Shown here: in pieces, positions 53,866-64,000 of the stretch
How positions within the stretch are numbered: position 1 is the stretch's first letter
How the letters are laid out: every line of letters starts with the position of its first letter
NCBI GenBank assembly: GCA_033297205.1
Contig: MU859075.1
Span: 186,001-250,000, forward strand
Direction of reading: 5' to 3'
Source: Pseudoneurospora amorphoporcata
Taxonomy: Eukaryota; Ascomycota; Sordariomycetes; Sordariales; Sordariaceae
DNA length: 64,000 nucleotides
The notes under the pieces: generated by a model
What the model saw: the letters and a program-made list of their open reading frames with translations, nothing else
Databases searched by the model: none
What the model was told of the DNA's origin: nothing
Program-made: the position numbers and the translations under genes

Positions 53866-56800
53866 GGTTGCTCGCCACCCCCTTCCCATGTTGCGGGGAA
53901 CCCAGTGCCCGAAGTTGACGACCCCAGCGCCAATCCTTGGACCAACGGCGGCCCCGCGATATCAATGACGCGAGGCTGGGGAAAAGGGAGCGACGGCGGG
54001 GCCATATCAGCATTGCTCGCGTTGCGGTGCGAGCCCGAGCGCGTTTTGGCGTACCAGCATCGCCAGTGTAAGCCCTAGGGTGCACTGCAGTGATGTGAGC
54101 CTGACCCTGTCTAGCGTTGCGTACCTTAGAGGAGCCTCTATGCGGTCATAGCCGAGCCAGAGACCGGTACCGGAAAGTCATTACTATGGGTGGCTGCTAC
54201 GGTAGCGAGGCATCGGGCTGATGATCCTGTAAAATGCTAGTGTAGTTATCATGTTGATGTCTGCTACCTGTAAAAATCCCCAAATACAGTCGAGACAAGG
54301 CATTTCGAAAGCCCAACGTGCATTAGATACCGAAGCCCGTTGAAAGAGGACAGCTGCGATATGCTAAGACCGAATCGGGACTAAGTGAAAGTAGTGGGGT
54401 TGATGGAGAAGAGCAGGCAGCATGGCAGTGTGGGGTAAAGCCTTGCGATAAGATTGCGAGAGCACCGGCCGAATAGGCTCAGACCTCAATGTGGGCCGTG
54501 CACAAGTCGCCACGCGGCGGAGAGGTTACCTGACTCAAGGTACCTTGGTACGAACTTCCTTTGTACCCGTTTGAGGTTGCGTCGCCTAGCGGGGACTCGG
54601 AGTTGAATGTTGAGGATTCGCTGCGGGACGGGATCCCAACCGAAACTTTGGTTTCTCCTTACATCCGTCCTAGCGGTTACGCCAAGAGCATACTTCAATG
54701 AGCCCGTCCGCCTTTAAAAAAAGAAAGTATCAGCTGGTCCCAATCTTGGATTGCTTCTGGATTACCTGCAAGGCTTGTATCAACGTCTATCACCAGCTGA
54801 TTCCCATGTCGTGGGGCTTCACCTCCCTTTTACCCCCTGGTGCCGATTTGCGAATACTAAACAAGCCCCTAGCAATACGGTACTACCTATGCAGAGTTGA
54901 TGCACGCCATCTACGAAATGACTCGCGCCCACCCAATCATTTGGGCGAATTGGCCGAAGACGCGGATGAGCCCGTGCTGTCCTTCCTCAGTCAAGCCGTC
55001 TCCCCCAGCGGACAACTACAGACCGGCACAGGATACATCAACCACACAAAACAACCGAATCGAACCGAATCTTGATGGCAGAATGCAACATGCCAGCAGC
55101 TGCCCGTTACCAATCTGGAGTCAATATCAGCAAGGCAGCACCAGAACATCTTTGGAATTCTATACTGTTCAGGGGCTGAAATCGATGGGGACGACTGGAG
55201 ATGCTGTGCAAGGCCCACTGTTAGGTAAGAACGCTACTAACAAGCCTACACTGCCACCTCACAACTCTTTCCATAAGACCCGACTTGGACGATGGAGACC
55301 TATATTTTTTACAACGTTTTCAAAAGCCTGCGGCTCGTAATTCCATTGCCCATCTCATGGCTTTGGGTCAGCTGTGAGATTTTGATATTTTTTTTCGTCA
55401 AGCAACTAGGTAGTCAGGGCAGTCCAGTCTACCGGGGCTCTACGGACGGCGGCGGCGCGTCGTAGCACGTACACCGCGTACTAACACCGCGTAACCGTCA
55501 GGGTCCAAGTGAATCCCGAGAAACCCCAAGCATGCAACCCGAGCAGCCAAAGAGTTGAAGGGTCATACATCTCCCCATGCTCTGGTAGACCTCCGTTACG
55601 GTGCGTAACGCCAGACGACCCAAGCCATACAATGCGTCAAGGGGATAACCAGGTAGGACCTGGCATACAGGATTGTGCGCTACTGTAAACCTGACATGGT
55701 ATCTGGTAAGGTAGGTAGCTTGTCGGGTCTGAGCAACATGGTTCTTCCCCTTCTTGGGGTCAGCTTCCCTATACACATGGACCTCCACAGTCGCGTCGAT
55801 TACTTCCCATATCAAGCAAACCAAGAAAGCCATCGATGGTGAGAAGACATCGGTAAAAAGATGACTATACAATAGAAGACTACGATGGAGGCCACAAACG
55901 CTTATGGCCAGGTGCACCAATGACTTCAGCCCAACACAAATGAACTGAACCCCTTTTCCAAGTGCCAGTCGTTAGACCCAAATTGTCCCAACAGCAACTG
56001 CATCACGCTAGAGATTAATATACTACGCCGTTACGACCCTGCGGATATGTATATGCGGTCGATTTAAACAGTTCCAGTTCATTCCACAGCCAAGAGCGAA
56101 GCGATTTGAAAGGTTCGCCCGATCGAAGGGTTACTTCTAGTTGCCCAATCAGGAAAGCGCGCGAATCGGAGTCTTGACCTTCCATTGACTGGACACTTTC
56201 TACCTTGGTCGTCGAAGCTCGATGACAAAAAAAGATGGAGGGGCAGCTCGGGACTCTTCAACTCCTGAAGAGACATCGGAAACCACGGGCTCTTGACATT
56301 CCTGTCTACAAGAGACAGCATCCCGCTCACAAAGGAAGTGAAGAGCCTCGGAAGTGTGGGTAGGGTTCAGTTCGATTCCGTTGGAGGTCACGGTCACTCA
56401 GCCTCGGGCAGATGGAGAATCAGTGACCGGGTACCTCACTGGCCATGTCTCTCCGACTGTACGCTGACGCTGGGGCTCCGGTTCGGCCGTCACCCGCGGA
56501 GCCCTTGAAGCAAAGTCAACCTCCAGACGGGATGCATCCCCAATCCCAACCCGAGTCCCGTCCAGGTCCCAATGGCCCCAAAAGAATGGGACCACCTCGA
56601 GCTAGGTCATCCACACGGCCGACCCTAGCAGTGTGCCAGTGGCCCAGCCGTAGTCAGTCAATCCGTACATCATTCACGGTTACATCCTCTATCCATGCAG
56701 CTCTCCATGGCCTTCTCCATCCCGGCGGGTATGCGACGTTTTGGTGGTGGTTTTGGTGGTGCTCGGTGGTGCTCATAATACAAAAGCGCATCGGCCCCCG

Positions 56801-57132
56801 TCCTTGTCCTCCCTTCCTTCTGCCTGCTGTACCTGTACACCAACCTATCCTGCCTGTTGTCCTCTCCTTTTTTCCTCTTTGCCCTTTTTTATCCCAATCT
56901 CCTCTCTTTGGGTTGCGAGACCTTGGCCTCCCGTCAGCCGGCCACCGTGATCCATTCACTGCTCTGCCTTGTCTTGCGTCTTTGATCGAGCCTTTTCAGC
57001 ACCGAATCTGCCTTGCCTAGAGCTGCTTCTATCTCGCATCTTTTCCAGCGAAGCGCAACATTGCTTGCGACCACCAGCACAGACACTTTACATCTTATCA
57101 TCACCACCCAGAACAAGCACACCACAGCCACC
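53866..57132. other. Gene-poor region and acs promoter
   Basis: About 3.3 kb with many stops in all frames and no coherent gene. The last ~450 bases are pyrimidine-rich and run into a CA-rich leader (CACCCAGAACAAGCACACC...) before the acetyl-CoA synthetase ATG. They should contain its promoter. I could not identify individual factor sites with confidence. Confidence 0.5.
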
Positions 57133-59839
57133 ATGTCTGTCAGCCCTGATTCCTCCGCGGCAGTAGTGCCCGAGGCTCACGTTGTTGGGACCTACCGTAA
57201 GTTTTTGGAGCCCCCCAGAACCCCAATTGACCGCGCTGGCTGGCCGTCAGGAGACGCTATGCGCTCTGAAGACTCTCGTCAGGAGATTAGAGACTCCAAC
57301 ACGAGATTCGGCCGGCCGTGGAGTTGCGCCGAACAGGCCAGCAGGGTCTTGAGTCAGGCAATTTGCTAACCTTGTATTCTCTCTTTTAGACCCCCCTAAG
57401 GAGATGCTTGAGAGTATGTCACCTTCAAAAAAGTCCCAATTTGCATTTTCGTAACCCCATGGTGGATGCCGCCCCCAACTAAAGAAGTTGTTGGGGTTGA
57501 TTCGGTTATGGTCACTGCGGGGAAACTCGCCTAGGACCAAGCGAGGGAAAAGAACACGCAAAATTGCTAACTGCCGGATTACCACAGACCACCCAAGCAA
57601 ACCTCATCTTGCCAGTGAGTAAACCCCCTAAAAACTCCGTTACCCGGAGGCCCCTACTATTCCATTCCCCCGCACAAGGCAGCATTCGCGTGTCCTCCCC
57701 GCCGCGCCGGTTTTCGGCGACTGCTACGCTACGCGCACTTCCCCCTGTTTTTTTTTCTCTCTACGTCCAACTCAAAGGTGTCGGGTCCACGAACCCCTCA
57801 TCTGGTTCAACACGCCTACCGGATACCGGACCGAGCCATTGACCCAATTCCTTTGTGCTTGGGCTAATATTAATATGACTTTGCGCCAGGCTTCGAGGAG
57901 TACCAGAAGTTGTACAAACAGTCCATCACCGAGCCCGATGTGTTCTGGGCTGAGCGAGCCCGCGAGCTCCTCTCGTGGAGCAAGGATTTCCAGACTGTCC
58001 ACAGCGGTTCCCTCGTCAACGGTGACAACGCTTGGTTCCTAGAGGGCGAGCTCAACGCCTCCTACAACTGCGTCGACAGACATGCCCACAAGGACCCCAA
58101 CAGAGTCGCCATCATCTACGAGGCCGACGAGCCCGGTGAGGGAAGGAATGTCACCTATGGCGAGCTCCTCAGGGAGGTCTCCAAGCTCGCCCATGTCCTC
58201 ACCAACTTGGGCGTTCGCAAGGGAGACACCGTCGCCATCTACCTTCCCATGATTCCCGAGGCCATCGTTGCCCTGCTTGCCTGCAGCAGAATCGGCGCCA
58301 TCCACTCCGTCGTTTTCGCCGGTTTCTCCTCCGACTCTCTCCGCGACCGTGTCGTCGATGCCCAGTCCAAGGTCGTCATCACCACCGATGAGGGCAAGCG
58401 CGGTGGCAAGCTGATTGGCACCAAGAAGATCGTCGATGAGGCTCTCCAGCAGTGCCCCGATGTCCGCAACGTGCTCGTCTACAAGCGCACCGGCGCCGAC
58501 ATCAACATGACCCCCGGCCGTGATCTCTGGTGGCACGAGGAGGTTGAGAAGTACCCTGCTTACTACACCCCCGTGGCCATGGCCTCTGAGGATCCTCTCT
58601 TCCTTCTCTACACCTCTGGTTCCACTGGCAAGCCCAAGGGTGTTGCTCACTCCACCGCTGGTTACCTGCTCGGTGCTGCCATGACCGGCAAGTACGTTTT
58701 CGACATCCACGACGGTGACAGGTACTTCTGCGGTGGTGATGTCGGCTGGATTACCGGTCACTCCTATGTCGTCTATGCCCCGCTCCTGCTCGGTATCTCG
58801 ACCGTCGTTTTCGAGGGTACTCCCGCCTACCCCAATTTCTCCCGCTACTGGGACATCATTGAGGAGCACAAGGTCACCCAGTTCTACGTTGCTCCCACTG
58901 CCCTGCGTCTGCTGAAGCGCGCCGGTGACCACCACGTCCGCAACGAGATGAAGCACCTCCGTGTTCTCGGCTCCGTCGGTGAGCCCATCGCCGCTGAGGT
59001 CTGGAAGTGGTACTACGACGTGGTCGGCAAGGGCCGCGCCCAGATTTGCGACACCTACTGGCAGACCGAGACCGGTTCCAACGTCATCACCCCCCTTGCT
59101 GGCGTTACCCCCACCAAGCCCGGTTCCGCCTCTCTCCCCTTCTTCGGTATCGAGCCCGCGCTTGTCGACCCCGTTACCGGCGAGGAGATCCACGGAAACG
59201 ACGTCGAGGGTGTCCTGGCCTTCAAGCAGGCCTGGCCCAGCATGGCCCGCACCGTCTGGGGTGCCCACAAGCGCTACATGGAGACCTACCTCCATGTGTA
59301 CAAGGGCTTCTACTTCACGGGCGACGGTGCTGCCCGCGACCACGAGGGCTTCTACTGGATCCGCGGCCGCGTCGACGATGTCGTCAACGTCAGTGGCCAC
59401 CGTCTCAGCACTGCCGAGATTGAGGCTGCTCTGATTGAGCATCACTCTATTACCGAGGCTGCTGTCGTCGGTGTTGCCGACGAGCTCACCGGCCAGGCCG
59501 TCAACGCTTTCGTTGCCGTCAAGGAGGGTACCGAGATCAACGACGCTCTCCGCAAGGAGTTCGTCACCCAGGTCCGCCGCAGCATCGGTCCCTTCGCTGC
59601 TCCCAAGGCCATCTACGTCGTCCCTGATCTTCCCAAGACTCGCTCTGGCAAGATCATGCGCCGCATTCTGAGGAAGATCGTTGCCGGCGAGGAGGATCAG
59701 CTTGGTGATATCACCACTGTAAGTTTCAGTCCACAACCCCCGAATAGGTGCATGCAAAGTACTAACAAATGGAAAACAGCTCTCTGATCCCAGCGTCGTT
59801 GCCAAGATCATCGAGACCGTCCACGAGCAGCGCAAGTAA
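57133..59839 (+). CDS. acu-5: Acetyl-CoA synthetase (acetate-CoA ligase)
   Basis: Five exons, 57133-57196, 57390-57413, 57588-57614, 57890-59718 and 59780-59839; all junctions keep frame and give 667 residues, typical of the family. It activates acetate with ATP to acetyl-AMP and then acetyl-CoA, feeding the glyoxylate cycle on acetate or ethanol. Adenylate-forming motifs are complete: YTSGSTGKPKG (~279), TYWQTETG (~426), YFTGDGAARD (~512), RGRVDDVVNVSGHR, and SGKIMRR with the catalytic Lys near 624. Two very small exons (24 and 27 nt) lie at the 5' end; branch sites TGCTAAC precede both. The gene name follows Neurospora acu-5 (facA in Aspergillus) by family. GC-rich third positions and strong codon bias suggest high expression. 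Induction by acetate is known for the family but not readable here. Confidence 0.93.
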
Positions 59840-62800
59840 AGAAAGAGAGAAGCCACAACAAAGAAGTCAAAAGCATATAAACCTATCTAATCTTTTTCTT
59901 TATTTCGACATGGGGCAGGGGATTCTTGGGAACTCATATACCATCAGGGCTAGCCTACTGCAGCACTGCAAGTCAGTGTAGGTAGTAGTGGTGGCCAGTG
60001 TCCAGGAAAAGGGCAAAAGGAAGGAAGGGAAACGGGAATGACTATATACCAGTTCTAGCACAAGGGAGAGGAAAGGAAGGACGTGCGGTCAGTGGTTGGA
60101 CCGTCACATGTCGTCTCAGCAGGCAGGCACATTTGTTGAAAGAATAAGCGATTTTTTTTTTCTTTCTTTTTTTTGGTTATGTTATATTATGGTACACTTT
60201 TTTCTACAACAGTATATCTCTTTTCATTTCTTGGGTTATTACATGTTCCTGGATACCTACTTTGGGGAAAGATCAATAGATTACAGGTTTGCATCTATGC
60301 ACCACGGGAGTCGTTTCTTGCTCTTGTTGCTCTACTTGCCCAGTCTCGTCGGTCTTGAAGTTTCGGCTACTGGCTAAGCAGAAAGTTTTATCGTTGCTGT
60401 GAGTTGCATCACCACCACCAACCTTGATATTCGATACCCCGAGTCCGGCCCGCGAAGTCAACAACCCTTTTTTTTCCGTAGCGGCACCAGAAAGAAAACA
60501 ATTGTGATCGGCGTTAAGGGGGTGGCTAGTGCCCATAACAAAACAAAACCCCTTAACCAATATCAGCCTCACGACGAGCCGCACTTCACCTCGCCCACCT
60601 ACTTGTATGGTAGTACTCTCATTCATCTTATCTCGACCCAAAGCCCAATACAGGCCTACCCAACCAGCGCGGCATGTACGTGAGATGCCATACAAACTGC
60701 AGCGAAGGGCACCACGGCATTTTGCATGCCATGCCCGCTTACATACATATCTCCAGGCTGCTATCATTCGTCGATATCACACAGAATTGCGCAGCTCGCA
60801 GGATTCCGCAGGAGCCGCGCTTATTCCAGCTGGATTGAACTGGGTAGACTATGGTAGGGCTTACGTTACCGCTTACCGGCGCTGTGGCAGAGCAAAACAA
60901 GCCCTTCAACGCGTACGTGTACGATAAGAGTTTGAGAATACTTGAAGCCGTTCGCCAACTGCTTTTTTTTCTCCGTGTTCAAGGTTGTGGTCGCACGGCT
61001 ATTTATAGGTCAGACTCTCACAGTAAAGCTATTAACGTGTGCTAATGTAGTGCAATGTCGATACTAGGGAAGTCGGTATGATAACCTATGTGCCGAATCC
61101 CGTTCTGCAAGACATCATTTCTGATCTTTTTTTTCACCCTCCTTTCCCTCTCTTTTGTCTGTTGATTTTTTCTTTTTTCTTTTTTTTTTTCTTCTCGTTC
61201 AACTTCCTCGCAATGGAAAACCGACTTGCCCAACAAGGTACCTACCCATAACTACTCGTCCGATTCATATCGGACATCTTTACTGCCGGTGTCAAAAGCG
61301 TTACTGTGTGTTAGTGCTGCAACCTCACTGGTTGGTGCAGAAGGTCAGAGATCTGAAACGCAAGACGGGGGAAACGACGGGACCCCATGATAAAAAAAAG
61401 TGTGCCGTTCGTCACAGCTTCACAGGGCTGGGCTAGTGACGGAGTACTGACAGGTTTCGATAGGGTCGACAGGGTAGGTGTGAACCATTGAACGGGTCGT
61501 GGATTATGACCTACCAAAAGAATGAGGAATTACAAACAAAAACTGTAGATGCCGATTGACGAATTGCCCATTTTAGGTATAGTATTTCGATCTTCAACTC
61601 TCGAAGATCCAGGTTCAGTCGTCGATGCCGTTGCCGATGCCGAGACTTCTGAAATTTAACGAGAGATCTTGCCCAGACCCCAGCTCTTTCGCTTCGAAGA
61701 TTGGTAAATGATCTCGGATTGTTCGTCAGATGTCTCAGACGCGTGGCGGCCGGGCACTATTCTGGACGGGCACAATGTCTGGGCGGTAGGGAATGGAAAT
61801 GTTGGTGGAAATGGACTGTGGAGGTGAATCAAGAACAAGACCAAGAATGGCGCAGTCGGGCAGCCACAGAAAGATAACTTGTTGTCTCTCTTTTGGGCGT
61901 GCGTCCGCTTTTGAGTACGCGCGGCCGTGGCTTGGACAATGGGAAAAGGTCAATGCTGTTATCCCCATGAGGTCGCTGATAAATGATGAGATCTGTGAGG
62001 CGTATCCCCGGGCCATTCAGGAAGGTAGTTAGTTACCTTGGGTTTGAAGAAAAAGGTTGTTGCCGCAGCAAAAATGATGGTTGCTGTGTTGTCCGGTCGG
62101 GCGCTCGTACAGTGCCAGGGCTGTCGTTGGAGACGCTGCTTGGCCTCATCTTGGCTGAGGCGCTGGGCGACCAATTATAGGTCCCGTCTTCACTTGGACT
62201 TTGCAAGTCTCCCGCCTCCCTTCTTCTTTTCTTCATCGACTGGCCCCATGTCCCTGCTGACCTGGCGTCGCTCTTCCTCCTCTTTTAGGTTGTCTTGTTC
62301 GTTCTTTCCTCTCACTGTAACACCCACCACCACCACTCAGTAGGTAATCACCACAGTATAGCCCGGCCGCCGATTCATAACCATTTTCGCTCCGTCGCTA
62401 CGTCGGCTGTCGGCGCTGATTGAAGGGCACTCCGACGGACCTTAACCTTTGCACTGCCACCATCTTTTCCAACTTTCCCATCCACACGGGCGCACCCTGG
62501 AGGCGGTTAAGGTCTTGGACATTCCCTCTTGTTTCGCCATTCATTTTCTGCATCTTGTCGACTTTTGTTTCCCGAGACTTAAACTTGTATCGTTATCATT
62601 TCCCCATCTTGGGTTCTTCCTTCCAGGTCCCCCGCCTCTCTCTCAATACATCGACCGCCAACAGCTTCTCTGTTAGAGGCATCCGACAAATAAGCAAACA
62701 AGCGGGCAATAACCAGAAGCGCCGAAGCATACCACGAGTATACACATGCTTTGGATAGTTTGTGGTTCACCATAGCATTCATTTCCACGATATCCCCGTT

Positions 62801-62904
62801 TCGCTCGTTTCTTGTCCATTGCAAGAATTGGTAGCCGCTTTTGCATCTTTTCGATGGACTACGGGCGGTGCGTATAGAAGAACACCGTCTTTTAGAGCTG
62901 AAGT
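59840..62904. other. Long intergenic region
   Basis: About 3 kb between same-strand genes. It holds the acs 3' UTR, several T-rich runs (60151-60172, 61126-61192) and a C/T-rich leader before 62905. Open frames on both strands are short and without splice or domain support. No RNA gene seen. Confidence 0.5.
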
Positions 62905-64000
62905 ATGTTTGTTTCCAAGGCCTTCGCGGCCGTATTTGCTGCCGTTGGCCTGCTTGTCCAGTCTACTACAGGTATGTTCATCATCCTCATTTCGTCGCCT
63001 AAATATCATCCGGTTAACATGGCCGGCCTGAAGCACATTCGACGGAGAGATTACCTCTATCATACATTAGCCGTGTCGACGATGCCGTGATCAACACACC
63101 CTCGCATAGGGTACACTCCCAGTCAGCCTTCGACCTCAGCTTTTATCTCCACGATCGCCAGCAAAAGATTCGCTTCGCTCTAGAACCGAACCACGACATC
63201 CTTCCCGACGATGCGACAATACATATCCTTGGTCCCGATGGCAAGGTCAAGAGGGTCGAGCCTATCGCCAGGGACGAGCACAAGGTTTTCAGGGGCACCA
63301 CGTTTGTTCAAAGGGAAGGGATGGCGGACGCAGACTGGAGGCAGGCGGGATGGGCACGAGTCTACGTTACACGGGATGGGGACCGACCGATTTTCCAAGG
63401 ATCCTTCAGGGTAAACGGAGTCGACCATCACATCCAGACGGACACCAACTACAGGCAAACGATGATTCCAGGCGACCCGGAGATGGAGGCGGCGGAGGAA
63501 GAATACATGGTCGTCTGGCGGGATTCCGACATTATGAAGCCGGCACATATCGACCTGAAGCGCGACCTTGCGAGCATGAGCTCTTGCGCCTCCAACGACC
63601 TTGACTGGAACAACGACAAGAGCAACGGGGTCCTGCGGTGGACCGAGGAGGTATTCGAGCATCAGAGCCGCTGGGCTGTCAGTCCGAGGGCCCTTTTTGG
63701 ACGACAGATGGATCCAACCCAAGGTGGCAATGGTGCCGGTGTTAATCTGCTGAATAGCATCGGTTCCACGGCCGGTTGCCCGACTTCAAAAAAGGTTGCC
63801 CTGATTGGCATTGCTACCGACTGCACCTACACGGAGAAATTCAACTCGACCGAATCGCTAAGGCAAAATGTTATCGACATGGTTAACAAGGCTTCTCAAC
63901 TTTTTGAGAGCTCCTTTAGCATCTCTCTAGGTATCCGCAACTTGACCATCAGCGATAAGGAGTGCCCGGCCACGCCTCCCGAAAGTGCGCCCTTCAACAT
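62905..64000 (+). CDS. Fungal ADAM-type zinc metalloprotease, 5' part
   Basis: Exon 1, 62905-62971, encodes a signal peptide (MFVSKAFAAVFAAVGLLVQS). A 62-nt intron (62972-63033; GTATGT donor, GTTAAC branch, TGAAG acceptor) leads to exon 2, which stays open to the window edge. The mature part starts with an ADAM-like propeptide: ISRVDDAVINTPSHRV, FDLSFYLHDRQQKIRFALEPNHDIL, then FRGTTFVQREG and RVYVTRDGDRPIFQGSF. The start of the catalytic domain follows (KKVALIGIATDCTYTEKFNST and INKASQLFESSF-like helix). The zinc site HExxHxxGxxH, disintegrin and transmembrane parts would lie past 64000. Fungal ADAMs are uncommon membrane-anchored proteases of unknown target. Confidence 0.85.

Noticed and set aside
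58039..59856. 605-codon open frame antisense to acetyl-CoA synthetase
   Set aside because: It is the mirror of a strongly biased coding sequence with C/G third positions, which removes stops from one antisense frame. No domain, promoter or splice signals support it.

Overview
This window is from a filamentous ascomycete, almost certainly Neurospora or a very close relative. The clearest sign is five identical 119-nt 5S rRNA genes scattered singly between protein genes; dispersed 5S genes are the Neurospora arrangement. Protein genes carry short introns (about 60-250 nt) with GTAAGT-like donors, CTAAC/CTGAC branch sites and AG acceptors. The housekeeping gene products are of Sordariomycete type. 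There is no sign of bacterial, viral or CRISPR content.

Layout. 0-1.4 kb: 3' end of a hormone-sensitive-lipase-like hydrolase. 2.3-5.7 kb: two tandem, related multi-pass membrane protein genes, both broken, separated by a perfect 25-bp inverted repeat and an A30 tract. 6.3-7.8 kb: an intact single-pass cell-surface glycoprotein. 8.7-11.7 kb: a DDHD-domain phospholipase. 12.3 kb: 5S. 13.8-15.4 kb: a RING-H2 ubiquitin ligase. 16.3 kb: tRNA-Glu(UUC). 17.0-19.6 kb: a HET-domain gene and a secreted SnoaL-like gene, converging, both broken. 21.8-24.0 kb: a UCS-domain myosin chaperone (Cro1/She4/UNC-45). 24.6 kb: 5S. 25.8-28.2 kb: a small two-exon gene with a TATA box, a possible short ORF and an 11-bp degenerate minisatellite. 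28.3-32.9 kb: two minus-strand genes sharing an undescribed motif of about 42 residues, with an unrecognised coiled gene between them. 33.1 kb: 5S. 33.5-35.8 kb: EME1/Mms4. 40.4-46.0 kb: a very long kinesin-4-like motor. 47.5 and 51.3 kb: two more 5S genes flanking a broken integral-membrane gene. 51.5-57.1 kb: mostly gene-free. 57.1-59.8 kb: acetyl-CoA synthetase (acu-5/facA type). 62.9 kb to the end: the start of a fungal ADAM-type metalloprotease.

Two gene populations are interleaved. The conserved genes (lipid turnover, ubiquitin ligase, myosin chaperone, EME1, kinesin, acetyl-CoA synthetase) read through with consistent splice phases. The accessory, lineage-restricted genes (HET, SnoaL, three membrane genes and the Cys-motif gene) mostly carry frameshifts and in-frame stops, several of the stops explainable as CAA/CAG to TAA/TAG. 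The most interesting items are the dense local set of 5S genes, the shared motif of the 28-32 kb paralogs, the 11-bp minisatellite, the hairpin/A30 insertion candidate and the repeated decay of accessory genes. All intron-exon structures are read by eye from splice signals and frame; none has transcript support here.
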